Part shown: positions 1 to 8,781 of the stretch, in pieces
How positions within the stretch are numbered: the first letter of the stretch is position 1
Layout of the letters: every line of letters begins with the position of its first letter
Assembly (NCBI GenBank): GCA_026122915.1
Contig: JAGIXO010000005.1
Location: 1 to 37,052 of the forward strand
Length of the DNA: 37,052 nt
DNA from: Candidatus Electronema nielsenii
GTDB lineage: Bacteria; Desulfobacterota; Desulfobulbia; Desulfobulbales; Desulfobulbaceae
Direction of reading: 5' to 3'
Notes under the pieces: model-generated
Database searches by the model: none
What the model was told of the DNA's origin: nothing
Seen by the model: the letters and a program-made list of their open reading frames with translations, nothing else
Translations under genes and position numbers: made by a program

Positions 1-240
1 GCAAAGAGGTATTCATCTCATGCCGATCAGAAAGAAAAATTCAAAAAGAAAACATGGTGGTTTTGTTGAAAACGGCAAAAAATTCATTCGGAAGCGCATT
101 GAATCAGCATTCAGCGTGATTAAACAGCTATTTCCAGCACATATTCACGCTGTCACGCATCAGGGGTTTGAGCTGAAAGTTCTTTTGTTTGTTTTAGCAT
201 ATGGCATTGAAAAAGCAATGTTTTAGGTAGCAACTTGGGT
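1..240 (+). mobile_element. 3' end of an IS982-family insertion sequence
   Basis: The left edge of the window carries the C-terminal part of a transposase. Right after its stop codon lies GGTAGCAACTTGGGT (226-240). Read on the other strand this starts ACCC, as expected for the terminal inverted repeat of an IS982-type element, so the right end of the element is probably at about 240. The left end is outside the window, so the inverted repeat cannot be paired and the boundary is inferred. Confidence 0.6.
2..226 (+). CDS. IS982-family transposase, C-terminal fragment
   Basis: The reading frame is open from the first bases of the window, so this is the end of a longer protein and the ATG at 20 need not be its start. 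The visible part has the basic IPIRKKNSKRK stretch followed by RKRIESAFSVIKQLF and a hydrophobic tail FELKVLLFVLAYGIEKA. This matches the end of IS982-type DDE transposases, where the last catalytic Glu lies in the IE(T/S).FS motif. The protein would cut and join the element's ends during transposition. Whether the full element is intact cannot be judged here. The neighbouring gene starts only 22 bases past the stop, so the element has landed close to its promoter or ribosome binding site. Confidence 0.75.
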   Translation, partial: QRGIHLMPIRKKNSKRKHGGFVENGKKFIRKRIESAFSVIKQLFPAHIHAVTHQGFELKVLLFVLAYGIEKAMF

Positions 241-248
241 AAGGAATA

Positions 249-650
249 ATGTCTCAAATCGTCAAAGATATATTGTTTGAAATTCAAGAGTGCAGATTAT
301 CAGGAAATGCTTTGACGTGCCGCACAACTGCTACTAACAAGAAGGACGATAGGGATATCAGAATTTATAAGCACGAATGTCCTTGGTGCAGCAATGAACT
401 GCGAAGCAAAATATTTGATAATTTATCAAACGAACAAAATGTATCGTCAATAGAGTTCGCAAATAAGAAATCAAATGAAGAGTACGTTGACCACATGCTT
501 GTTTTAGAAGTCCAAACGAGATTGGATTTTATTTTTGAGGGAATAAACATCAAGGCAAATAAACTGGCACTGCTTGAATTCACATGCGGAGAAATTGAAA
601 GCGACAATGAATTTAAGGTTCAATTTAGAGATATTCCTATATCAAGGTAG
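249..650 (+). CDS. Hypothetical protein, 133 aa, with a CPWC motif
   Basis: I do not recognise this protein. It is soluble, has no signal peptide or membrane segment, and is rich in Asn, Glu and Lys. It contains one CxxC pair (CPWC near residue 44) and two further cysteines near residues 15 and 23, which could bind a metal or form disulfides; this is only a possibility. The start is supported by AAGGA three bases upstream of the ATG. The gene is markedly AT-richer than trpB further right and sits directly against the right end of an IS982-type element. This suggests acquired DNA, or a gene whose own promoter has been displaced by the insertion. Confidence 0.55.
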   Translation: MSQIVKDILFEIQECRLSGNALTCRTTATNKKDDRDIRIYKHECPWCSNELRSKIFDNLSNEQNVSSIEFANKKSNEEYVDHMLVLEVQTRLDFIFEGINIKANKLALLEFTCGEIESDNEFKVQFRDIPISR

Positions 651-782
651 GTAGGAGAGCCTTGCGATCCCCCTCCTTCTGCGTCGTGATACTCATCACG
701 ATTCGCCCGGATCGAGTAACCTTTTGCAGCGGCATAGAGGGAAGCGGCTTCCTTCTGCGCATTGATTCATTAACACAGGGAA
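651..782. other. Intergenic stretch with two short palindromes
   Basis: Two perfect inverted repeats are visible: TCGTGAT-ACTC-ATCACGA at 684-701 and GGAAGC-G-GCTTCC at 740-752. Each is close to a copy of the short string CCTTCTGCG (674-682 and 751-759). They could be protein-binding sites or the remains of a small repeat element. Neither is followed by a T-run, so they do not look like intrinsic terminators. Confidence 0.35.
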
Positions 783-1289
783 ATGGCAGAAAATAACGAC
801 AGTAAATGGGACAAGAACTTTGTTGCTGCTGTGGTAGTCGTTGGCGCGGTTGTCACAATCGCAACTCCTGAGCTGCGGAAGCTTTTTTGCTTGGAAAAGG
901 ACAACCCCGCACCTCAGCAGCAGACAGTGCAAACAGTTCCGCAGCCTTCGCCGACACCTGCGGAATCAGCAGCAGAGCCGAAACCAAAACCGCCAGTGGT
1001 TCATACGGCAAAAGAACCTGCTGTCCCGTATGAATGCACCATCGGCGACAACAAAAGCGAGTTTGTCGAAGAGGCGAATACTAACCTTTCTGTTAAGTTT
1101 CATAATATCGGAGGAGAGGATACTGCCATCGTCACTATTACACCTGATGTCAAGGAGCAAATAATTCTTCCAACAGTTGGTAGCGGCAGCAAGGAGTTTT
1201 CCTCATCAACCGGGATTTTCCTTTTCCACGTCCTCAATGTGGATTGGAACAGCAGGACAGTCACGGTTCAGGTGAGCCGGAAATCGTAA
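783..1289 (+). CDS. Hypothetical membrane-anchored protein with Pro-rich linker
   Basis: This 168-residue protein is not recognised. Residues about 12-32 form a hydrophobic segment (NFVAAVVVVGAVVTIA), giving a single N-terminal membrane anchor. It is followed by a Pro/Gln/Ala-rich linker (about 42-80) that would span periplasm or cell wall space. The C-terminal 90 residues (YECTIGDN onward) alternate polar and hydrophobic residues like a small beta-sandwich. A short purine stretch (AGGGAA) abuts the ATG. The gene ends 19 bases before trpB, but the pairing looks accidental because base composition differs and no functional link is evident. Confidence 0.55.
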   Translation: MAENNDSKWDKNFVAAVVVVGAVVTIATPELRKLFCLEKDNPAPQQQTVQTVPQPSPTPAESAAEPKPKPPVVHTAKEPAVPYECTIGDNKSEFVEEANTNLSVKFHNIGGEDTAIVTITPDVKEQIILPTVGSGSKEFSSSTGIFLFHVLNVDWNSRTVTVQVSRKS

Positions 1290-1308
1290 TAAAAATTGGA
1301 ATGATTCT

Positions 1309-2538
1309 ATGAAAAAAGGCTACTTCGGACAATGGGGCGGGGCGTTCATCCCGGAAGTGTTGCATCAAACCTTTGCCGAGCTGAACGCGGCCTACGAGGC
1401 GGCGCGGGCCGATGCCAGCTTCTGGCAGGAATACGTTGACCTGATGGCCAACTATTCCGGCAGGCCCACGCCATTGACTTATGCGGAGAACCTCTCCAAG
1501 CAGCTCGGCGGGGCGCGGATTTACATCAAGCGAGAAGACCTCAACCACACTGGCGCGCACAAGGCCAACAATGTCATGGGCCAAGGCTTGTTAGTCAAGC
1601 GCATGGGCAAGAAGCGGGTCATCGCTGAGACCGGTGCTGGTCAGCACGGTGTGGCTACGGCAACGATGGCCGCCCGCTTCGGCTTTGCCTGCACGATTTA
1701 CATGGGCGAAGAGGACGTGGCCCGGCAGCGGCCCAATGTCTTCTGGATGGAGAAGCTCGGCGCGACCGTGGTGCCGGTGAAAGACGGCTCGCGCACCCTC
1801 AAAGACGCGATCAACGAGGCGTTTCGCGATTGGGTAGCGAGCATGGACACGACGCATTATGTCCTTGGTACGGCCTGCGGGCCGCATCCCTTCCCGGAAA
1901 TGGTGGCGTGGTTTCAATCCATCATCGGCCAAGAGGCGCGGCGGCAGATCATCGAGCAGCGCGGGGCTATGCCGGACAGGGTTTATGCCTGCGTCGGCGG
2001 CGGCTCGAACGCGATGGGCATCTTCCAAGGTTTCCTTGATCAGCCAGAGGTGGAGCTGATCGGCGTGGAAGCGGGCGGCAAAGGACTTGACACCGGCAAA
2101 CACGCCTCCCGAATGCTGACTGACCGCGCTGCGGCAGGTATCGCCCAAGGCTACAAAACCATGTTCCTGCAAGACAGCGACGGCCAGATGCTTGACACGC
2201 ATTCGATCTCCGCAGGGCTGGATTATGTCGGCATTTCGCCGATACTCGCTGATCTGGGCGAGAAAGGCCGGGTGCGCTTCGAGGCGGCCACGGATGAGGA
2301 AGTGCTCGCGGCCCTTCAGCTGACCATGAAGACGGAAGGCATCATCCCGGCCTTGGAATCGGCCCACGCCTTTGCCCAGGCGATCAAAGAGGCACCGCAG
2401 ATGTCCCGCGAGCAGGCGATTATCATCAACATGTCAGGCCGGGGCGACAAGGACATCTTCACCATCGCCCATGCCTTTGATGATCCGTCGTGGAAGGAGT
2501 TTATTATCGGACGGGCTGAGGAGTATCGAACGAAATAG
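1309..2538 (+). CDS. trpB: Tryptophan synthase beta chain
   Basis: TrpB uses pyridoxal phosphate to join indole and L-serine into L-tryptophan, normally in an alpha2beta2 complex with TrpA. The 409-residue length is typical. The PLP lysine lies in HTGAHKANN (Lys85), the phosphate-binding loop is GGGSN (230-234), and the motifs KREDLNHTGAHK and ETGAGQHGVA are intact. The N-terminal FGQWGGAFIPE is typical of the TrpB1 type that pairs with TrpA. No trpA or other trp gene lies beside it: the left neighbour is an unknown membrane protein and the right neighbour a signalling kinase, so the gene is an orphan here. No leader peptide or attenuator was seen upstream. A weak GGAA precedes the ATG. Confidence 0.97.
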   Translation: MKKGYFGQWGGAFIPEVLHQTFAELNAAYEAARADASFWQEYVDLMANYSGRPTPLTYAENLSKQLGGARIYIKREDLNHTGAHKANNVMGQGLLVKRMGKKRVIAETGAGQHGVATATMAARFGFACTIYMGEEDVARQRPNVFWMEKLGATVVPVKDGSRTLKDAINEAFRDWVASMDTTHYVLGTACGPHPFPEMVAWFQSIIGQEARRQIIEQRGAMPDRVYACVGGGSNAMGIFQGFLDQPEVELIGVEAGGKGLDTGKHASRMLTDRAAAGIAQGYKTMFLQDSDGQMLDTHSISAGLDYVGISPILADLGEKGRVRFEAATDEEVLAALQLTMKTEGIIPALESAHAFAQAIKEAPQMSREQAIIINMSGRGDKDIFTIAHAFDDPSWKEFIIGRAEEYRTK

Positions 2539-2717
2539 GCGCGTCTGCTGCGCATGAGGCGGAAAGAAGGAAAAAATGAACGACATATTGCCAAAGAGCA
2601 GGATATGCGATACACAGAGACTGCGCTGACTTTTTATTTGATGAAAATTCGCGGCTGAACCTTGACTGCGGGCGGCTTTTCCCGCTGAAGATTCCGGCAA
2701 TCCGGCCTGTGGAACCT

Positions 2718-3349
<632 letters not shown>

Positions 3350-3359
<10 letters not shown>

Positions 3360-4342
3360 ACGAGCATCCCTTTGTCCTCGCCGAAGCGGTGGAGGCTGCT
3401 GTGCGCACAGTTTCGGTGCTATCGCAGGAAAAGGGGCTGGACATTTTTGTCGATATCGCGCCCTCTGTCCCGGCGATGGTCGATGGCGACAGTCTGCGTT
3501 TCCGCCAGATCATCCTGAATCTCCTCAGCAATGCGATCAAATTTTCTGAAAAAGGCCCAATTCGCATAACTGTCGTCCCGGACAAAATCGGGCCAGAGAC
3601 GATTGCGGTGCGGGTGGCGGTAATCGACCGAGGTATCGGAGTTAAGGCGGACAAAATCAGCTCGATCTTCAGTGCCTTCTCGCAGGAAGACAGTTCGGTT
3701 TCGCGCAAATTCGGCGGTACGGGCTTGGGTCTTGCTATCTGCCGCCAGCTTTGCGAGCTGATGGACGGCACGATCAGCGTACAGAGCGAACAAGGCAAGG
3801 GGACAACGTTTACCTTTGTTGTTATTTTCGGCCTTACTTCCCAAGAGTTGCCGCAGAAAAAAGTTGTTGCTTCGTTAGAGGAGATCAAGCTCCAGCCGGT
3901 GCGTATTCTGTTGGTTGAAGATAACCCGGCCAACCGCTTCCTGCTCCGGGTGGTATTAGAAAAGGACCAGCATCAGGTGATAGAGGCGATCGATGGCGTG
4001 GAGGCACTACATGTCCTGCTCGACGATGACCGTTTCGACCTGATTCTATCAGATGTACAGATGCCTCGCTTAGACGGCTACAGCCTGACGCGGCTTATCC
4101 GCTTCTGTGAACAGGGAGAAGAGCTGGATGACAATACCTCTGATAAATTAGAAGCCAGCTTGATTGACCGATTACGCCGCCGCTTGCACGGTCGGCACCG
4201 CTTGATCATCGCCATGACCGCCAATGCTATGAGTGGAGATCAAGAAAAATGCTTTGATGCAGGCATGGATGACTACTTGACTAAACCTATTGACAAAAAA
4301 CAGCTCGCTTGCACTCTGCGTCGCTGGCTGCCTGCGGCCTGA
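3350..4342 (+). CDS. Hybrid kinase, C-terminal part: HATPase + REC (frameshifted)
   Basis: The fragment carries a complete GHKL ATPase domain: N-box [15 protein letters not shown]1 box DRGIGV, F-box FSAFSQ and G2 box [10 protein letters not shown] second receiver domain follows from about residue 183 ([10 protein letters not shown], phospho-acceptor Asp in [14 protein letters not shown], Lys in YLTKPID). Together with the upstream fragment it forms one cytoplasmic REC-HisKA-HATPase-REC hybrid kinase with no input transmembrane segment, which would relay signals by phosphotransfer. The ATG at 3350 overlaps the end of the upstream frame by ten bases and has no good ribosome binding site. It is therefore probably not a real start, and the two parts are one broken or mis-sequenced gene. 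The receiver domain contains a longer loop (about 252-280) than usual. Confidence 0.8.
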
Positions 4343-4488
4343 TTTGGCTTTGAGAGGATGCGACACGCGGCTCTGTTGTAGAAAAAATCACTCGCACGAC
4401 AAAGCAGACTTTCCTTTTCAGCGGGTTCGTTTTAAATATAGATCAGCAGCCGGTTTCATTGGCACTGCCATCAACTTTTGGAGAACTC

Positions 4489-5502
4489 ATGGATCATCGC
4501 CACAACCTACCCGACTTTATCGCGGCCTTGCTGCGCCCGGAAGCCTATCCGCATCCCGCCGCCGATGTGCGGCTGGTGCAAACTCACATTTCCTTCGTCC
4601 TCATCGCAGGCGATTTCGTCTATAAATTCAAGAAGCCAGTTGATTTCGGTTTTCTTGATTTTTCCACCTTGGAGCGACGCAAGCGTTGCTGCGAGCAAGA
4701 GCTGCTGCTCAATCGCCGCCTCTGCTCGGAAATTTATCTCGACATGGTCAAGGTGACGCAGGAAAACAGTGGCTTTGCCCTCAACGGTACCGGCAACGTG
4801 GTGGAATACGGCGTAAAGATGGCGCGGATGCCAGAAGAAGGCATGATGATCAATGTGATCAAAGCGGGTAAATTAGACCGCGAGCAGATTGATGCCATTG
4901 TTGATCGGCTGATTCCCTTTTATCAGCAGGCAGAACGCAGCCCAGAGATTGATGCGTTCGGTGCCGCGACCGCTGTAGCGGTTAACATTTTGGAAAATTT
5001 CAGCCAAACCGAGGGGTTCATTGGCAAAGGTAGCCTGACTCGCGAGCAATTTGACCGCATCTCCAGCTGGTCAAAAGCCTTTCTTGCGCAAGAAAATCGC
5101 TTCAATCAGCGCGTTGCGGGCGGCTACATCCGTGATGGCCACGGCGATTTATATTCGGCCAACATCTGCATTGCGGACAAGATTTATATCTTTGACTGCA
5201 TCGAATTCAACCAGCGCTTCCGCTATTGTGACGTGGCCAGCGATGTGTCCTTCTTAGCGATGGATTTGGATTTTCACGGCTTGCATGAGTTGTCCGAATA
5301 TTGCATCGACCGTTTCAGCCAGCTTTCAGGCGACAGCGGCCTGCGCGGAATGCTGAACTTTTACAAGTGCTACCGTGCTTATGTGCGCGGAAAAATTGGC
5401 CTCTTCACTGCGGCTGATCCGGCGGTTGACGAGGCGGTACGCAAAAACTGCACCGAGGCAGCGGCTAAATATTTTGCGCTCGCGGAAAGCTATGCCGTCT
5501 AA
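4489..5502 (+). CDS. Aminoglycoside phosphotransferase-like kinase (COG2187 type)
   Basis: This 337-residue protein belongs to the phosphotransferase/choline-kinase fold. It shows the N-terminal lobe (FVLIAGDFVYKFKKPVDFGF, containing the ATP-binding Lys) and the catalytic loop GHGDLYSANIC near residue 215, followed by the metal-binding region IYIFDCIEFN. The substrate is unknown; the family name does not imply antibiotic resistance. GGAGA at 4480-4484 supports the ATG at 4489 rather than the earlier ATG at 4459. The last 11 bases overlap the start of the next gene, a P-loop kinase. In many proteobacteria these two are one fused protein, so they probably act together on the same small substrate. 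Confidence 0.8.
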   Translation: MDHRHNLPDFIAALLRPEAYPHPAADVRLVQTHISFVLIAGDFVYKFKKPVDFGFLDFSTLERRKRCCEQELLLNRRLCSEIYLDMVKVTQENSGFALNGTGNVVEYGVKMARMPEEGMMINVIKAGKLDREQIDAIVDRLIPFYQQAERSPEIDAFGAATAVAVNILENFSQTEGFIGKGSLTREQFDRISSWSKAFLAQENRFNQRVAGGYIRDGHGDLYSANICIADKIYIFDCIEFNQRFRYCDVASDVSFLAMDLDFHGLHELSEYCIDRFSQLSGDSGLRGMLNFYKCYRAYVRGKIGLFTAADPAVDEAVRKNCTEAAAKYFALAESYAV

Positions 5503-6064
5503 GCCAACAATGTATGTTTTCTTCGGCCTAATCGCGTCAGGGAAATCGACGCTGGCCGAGCTGTTCGCCGCTGAACGCGACTTGCCGTATTTCAACTCTG
5601 ACCGGGTACGCAAAGAGCTGGCAGGCATTGCGCCGACGGAACGCCGTCCGGCTGACATGGGCGAGGGAATTTATACCCCAGAGTTGAGTGCTAAAACCTA
5701 TCAGACGATGCTCGACCGGGCGGAGCAGGCAGTGCAAAACGGCGCGGCTGGCGTGGTGTTAGACGGCTCGTACAGCATTGCAAAAGGACGCAGCGCGGTC
5801 AGGACGTTGGCAGAAAGTTTGGGTGTAACAACGCTGTTCATCCTCTGCGCCTGCTCAGAAGCGGAAACCAAACGTCGCCTTGCGCTGCGGGCCAGCGACC
5901 CGAACGCGGTCTCGGATGGCCGCTGGGAGATATTTGTCCGCCAGAGAGAGCAGTTCGAGCAGCCTGATGAGCTGCCGCCGGAAATGCTGCTCCGGCTGAA
6001 CACGGAAGCGGAGCCGGAGGCATTGCTCAGACAGATCAACCCCTCACCAAGGAACCGGAAATGA
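5492..6064 (+). CDS. P-loop kinase (COG0645/AAA_33 type)
   Basis: This 190-residue protein starts with a Walker A motif, GLIASGKST (residues 12-20), and has the fold pattern of small-molecule kinases: FNSDRVRKEL after strand 2, VVLDGSYSIAKGR as the Walker B-like part, and an Arg-rich lid (KRRLALRASD). The likely role is ATP-dependent phosphorylation of a metabolite. The ATG at 5492 overlaps the upstream phosphotransferase gene, which implies translational coupling. An ATG at 5510 is an alternative. The stop overlaps the ATG of the next gene (ATGA). It equals the C-terminal half of the fused kinase/ATP-binding proteins seen elsewhere. The ORF is open further upstream, but that part is a shadow of the preceding gene. 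Confidence 0.8.
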   Translation: MPSKPTMYVFFGLIASGKSTLAELFAAERDLPYFNSDRVRKELAGIAPTERRPADMGEGIYTPELSAKTYQTMLDRAEQAVQNGAAGVVLDGSYSIAKGRSAVRTLAESLGVTTLFILCACSEAETKRRLALRASDPNAVSDGRWEIFVRQREQFEQPDELPPEMLLRLNTEAEPEALLRQINPSPRNRK

Positions 6065-6498
6065 CCAAAATCTACCACCTCAGCTATCCGAAAGAGAACT
6101 CCAGCCAGCCAATCATCTGCCAGCTCGTCAAGCATTACGATGTGGAGTTCAACATCCTCAAGGCGGAAATTCTGCCGCAGCGCGACGGCTACGTGATTCT
6201 GGAGCTGAAGGGCCTCAAGGAGAATATCAACGCCGCGCTTGATTATTTCAAAAGCTTGGGAGTCAAGGCGGAGCGCATTGCAGGCCGAGTGCATAGGGAT
6301 GAGAAAAAATGCTTTCAGTGCGGAGCCTGCACCGGCATCTGCCCAGTCGGCGCATTGCACATTCAGCAGCCAGAAATGACGGTCGTTTTTGAGCCGGAGA
6401 AATGCACTGGCTGCGGACTATGCGTCACAGGCTGCCCAGTGCGGGCGATGGCGGTTTCCTTTGATCCGGCCACTGAAGAAAGCTGCGTCATGGCCTGA
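6061..6498 (+). CDS. NIL-domain 2[4Fe-4S] ferredoxin
   Basis: The first 75 residues form a NIL-type ferredoxin-fold domain (known from the C-terminus of methionine ABC transporter ATPases, where it binds an amino acid). The rest is a two-cluster ferredoxin: CFQCGACTGICP (Cys84, 87, 90, 94) and CTGCGLCVTGCP (Cys115, 118, 121, 125). It is a cytoplasmic electron carrier, with a possible ligand-sensing or sulfur-amino-acid link through the NIL domain. Such proteins are common in sulfate reducers and methanogens, some associated with homocysteine formation; a role here is inference. The start overlaps the upstream kinase stop by four bases (ATGA), so it is translated in the same operon. Confidence 0.88.
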   Translation: MTKIYHLSYPKENSSQPIICQLVKHYDVEFNILKAEILPQRDGYVILELKGLKENINAALDYFKSLGVKAERIAGRVHRDEKKCFQCGACTGICPVGALHIQQPEMTVVFEPEKCTGCGLCVTGCPVRAMAVSFDPATEESCVMA

Positions 6499-6539
6499 GG
6501 AGTTCACCCCAGCAACAACGCGCAACAAAGGAAGGCTTT

Positions 6540-6926
6540 ATGAATTCCAGCAGCGGCTCGGCATCTTTTTTCAACAAAGTTCCTTGGACCTTTTTCGTCA
6601 TCATTTATCTCGTGGTGACGCAGGTTATGGAGATTCCTTTAGACGGCGTGCCGGGATTTGTCCTGATCGGCCTCGGCGTGTTCGTGCTCTTTGCCGAATT
6701 CTTCAAGTCCGGCGACATCGGCTTGGCGGTTTTCATGATTGACGTGGTCACGTCCGTGATCGGGCTGGTGGCCGCCACTGTCCTGCTCTGCTATTTGGTC
6801 TGGGAAATGGGCCAGCCGCTGACCTTTTACCATTGGTTCGGCTACACCATCCTGCTTGGCGACGCTATTTTCAGCCCGCTCAACTCCTTCCGCACCGCAT
6901 TGCGGAATTTTGGCGTGGGAGCGTGA
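6540..6926 (+). CDS. Small integral membrane protein, function unknown
   Basis: The 128-residue protein has about four hydrophobic segments: VPWTFFVIIYLVVTQVM, VPGFVLIGLGVFVLFAEFF, a long one around residues 63-88 (VFMIDVVTSVIGLVAATVLL), and a weaker last one around WFGYTILLGDAIF. No domain is recognised and no charged catalytic motif is visible. GGAAGG four bases upstream of the ATG supports the start. It lies 41 bases after the ferredoxin gene and ten bases before an AAA ATPase gene, so it could be co-transcribed with either. It might be a membrane partner of the ATPase/DUF4276 pair, but nothing in the sequence proves this. Confidence 0.6.
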   Translation: MNSSSGSASFFNKVPWTFFVIIYLVVTQVMEIPLDGVPGFVLIGLGVFVLFAEFFKSGDIGLAVFMIDVVTSVIGLVAATVLLCYLVWEMGQPLTFYHWFGYTILLGDAIFSPLNSFRTALRNFGVGA

Positions 6927-6935
6927 AGGATTGTC

Positions 6936-8069
6936 ATGCCGCAATCGTTAGACAGGCTGACCATCAAAGGCTTCAAGTCCATTCAGTCGCTGGAGAATTT
7001 CGAGCTGCGGAATCTGAATGTGCTGATTGGCGGCAACGGGGCGGGAAAAAGCAATTTCATTGATTTTTTTCGCCTGCTGCGGGCCATGATGGAGCTGCCG
7101 TTACCCGGTATTACCAACGCAAGCCTGCAATCGTATATTGCCGGCGGCGGCGGCAGCGATGCCTTTTTATTCAATGGGTCGTATGTCACACCTTGGATTG
7201 AAGTCGAAACAATGTTTGGCAAGAACGGTTATCGTTTTAAACTAGTTCCTACTGTAGAAGAAGTTTTTTATATTTGTGATGAAGCAAGATATTATGCTGG
7301 CGGAAAAGCAAAATGGTGGGAATTAGGCAGCGGATATTCTAAACCAGAATTGCTTGAAGATAAAAATAAACCGGGAGCTTCTGGGTATCGTAGTGCTTCA
7401 TATTACGTTTACAATGCTATTTCTTCATGGAAGATTTACCATTTTCACGATACCAGCAAAGACGTGCCAATTGCACCGATGCGTGGCTGGGAGACTATTG
7501 ATGATTCAGAATATCTCCGATTTAATGCGGCAAATATCGCTCCATTTCTATATTCTTTAAAAGAATATTGTACTGATTCGTATCGACAAATAATTGATTC
7601 TGTTAGTTTGGTTGCGCCATTTTTTGGAGATTTCATTCTCAAGCCAAACGCGCAGGAAAAAGTGCGGTTGAACTGGCATCAGAAAGGCTCTGATTATCCC
7701 CTGCGGCCATACCATCTTTCTGACGGCACGCTGCGTTTCATCTGCCTTGCCACAGCACTGCTTCAGCCAAATCCGCCCTCAACGATGATCATTGATGAGC
7801 CGGAACTGGGGCTGCATCCTTACGCCATCGAAATATTGGCGGAGCTGATTCAAGCAGCGGCGGAAAAAACACAGCTTATAGTCTCCACGCAATCTCCGGC
7901 CTTGGTTGACTGTTTCCAGCCGGAAGATGTGGTGGTGGTCACAAGAGAAAAAGGCGCATCCGTCTTCAAGCGGCTGAACGCGCAGGAGCTGTCCGCCTGG
8001 CTTGAAGACTACTCTTTAGGCGACCTCTGGCGCAAAGGTGTTATTGCAGCAGGTCCTTCTTATGAGTAA
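6936..8069 (+). CDS. AAA_21/RecF-like ATPase paired with DUF4276 protein
   Basis: This 377-residue ABC/SMC-type ATPase has Walker A GGNGAGKSN (32-40), a signature-like LSDGTLRF (261-268), Walker B MIIDEPELGLHP (284-295) and the STQSP switch (317-321). It lacks a nuclease domain of its own. The next gene overlaps by eight bases and encodes a DUF4276/TOPRIM-like protein, so the two form an ATPase-effector pair reminiscent of split OLD or PARIS systems that act against phage; defence is inference. AAGGA lies six bases before the ATG. The middle of the gene (roughly 7200-7620, residues 90-230) is clearly AT-richer than both ends, as if the variable sensor region had been exchanged. Confidence 0.85.
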   Translation: MPQSLDRLTIKGFKSIQSLENFELRNLNVLIGGNGAGKSNFIDFFRLLRAMMELPLPGITNASLQSYIAGGGGSDAFLFNGSYVTPWIEVETMFGKNGYRFKLVPTVEEVFYICDEARYYAGGKAKWWELGSGYSKPELLEDKNKPGASGYRSASYYVYNAISSWKIYHFHDTSKDVPIAPMRGWETIDDSEYLRFNAANIAPFLYSLKEYCTDSYRQIIDSVSLVAPFFGDFILKPNAQEKVRLNWHQKGSDYPLRPYHLSDGTLRFICLATALLQPNPPSTMIIDEPELGLHPYAIEILAELIQAAAEKTQLIVSTQSPALVDCFQPEDVVVVTREKGASVFKRLNAQELSAWLEDYSLGDLWRKGVIAAGPSYE

Positions 8070-8757
8070 GGTGGAAGTATGCATTATTGTGGAAGGGCCG
8101 ACTGAGCAGATATTTGTCCGTGATTTTCTTGCCCCGGCAATGTCCGAGAAAGGAATCTATCTCCACTCCGCCCGCATTGGCAGTCCTGGTCATAAAGGTG
8201 GCAACATCCGCTTTGAGCGGGCCAAGAACGACATCGGCAATTTCCTCAAGCAGCGGCCAGACATCTACGTGTCAACAATGTTTGATTATTTCAGAATTGA
8301 TTCGAACTGGCCGGGAAAAGAGCAGATCAGCGGGCAAGTGAAAAGCGGAGTTAGGCTGGCCGCCACTCAAAAAGCTGAACTGCTTGAAACTGCGACGCGC
8401 CATAAAATTGTTATGAGCTTCGGCGGCAACAATGCCGACCGCCGCTTCATTCCCTACATCGCCATGCACGAGTTTGAAGCCCTGCTCTTCAGTGATCCCG
8501 TTGTGCTGGCGGAAAAGATCAAGGTTGAGCCGAAGTCTGTGCAGCAGATTCTTGCCAAATGCGGCAGCCCGGAAGAAATCAATGACCGCCCGGAAACCGC
8601 TCCGTCGAAACGAATTGCCGCGTTGACGAGCGGATACAAGAAGATTGTCATGGGCAGCAGCATTGCTGAAGCCATCAGCATTGCAACCATGCGTCGGCAG
8701 TGCCCACATTTCAATCAATGGCTGACCAATCTTGAGCAGCTTCACAAAGAGATATAA
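8062..8757 (+). CDS. DUF4276 (TOPRIM-like) partner of the AAA ATPase
   Basis: The 231-residue protein begins with CIIVEGPTEQIFVRDFL, where Glu11 is in the position of the TOPRIM glutamate, followed by TMFDYFRID (Asp75 and Asp80), the likely metal-binding acidic pair. TOPRIM proteins use metal ions to cut or rejoin nucleic acid, so the protein is plausibly the nuclease-type effector of the ATPase encoded just upstream. The ATG overlaps the ATPase stop codon by eight bases, which couples translation and suggests a fixed ratio. The family is often annotated only as a domain of unknown function. I rate the family call high and the nuclease role moderate. Confidence 0.82.
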   Translation: MSKVEVCIIVEGPTEQIFVRDFLAPAMSEKGIYLHSARIGSPGHKGGNIRFERAKNDIGNFLKQRPDIYVSTMFDYFRIDSNWPGKEQISGQVKSGVRLAATQKAELLETATRHKIVMSFGGNNADRRFIPYIAMHEFEALLFSDPVVLAEKIKVEPKSVQQILAKCGSPEEINDRPETAPSKRIAALTSGYKKIVMGSSIAEAISIATMRRQCPHFNQWLTNLEQLHKEI

Positions 8758-8781
8758 ATTTCAACCTTTGCAAATACCGCT

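Noticed and set aside
684-752. Palindromes considered as a CRISPR-like or terminator structure
   Set aside because: Only single copies of each palindrome, no regular spacing and no T-run, so neither array nor intrinsic terminator is supported.
1591-2367. Minus-strand frame of 258 codons opposite trpB
   Set aside because: trpB is certain by its PLP motifs; the reverse frame is open only because of high GC.
2539-2717. Possible riboswitch before the hybrid kinase gene
   Set aside because: Only short stems (such as GCGGG/CCCGC near 2668-2685) are visible and no known aptamer core was recognised.
4459-4488. Upstream ATG for the phosphotransferase-like gene
   Set aside because: The ATG at 4489 has GGAGA at the right distance and begins close to the conserved region.
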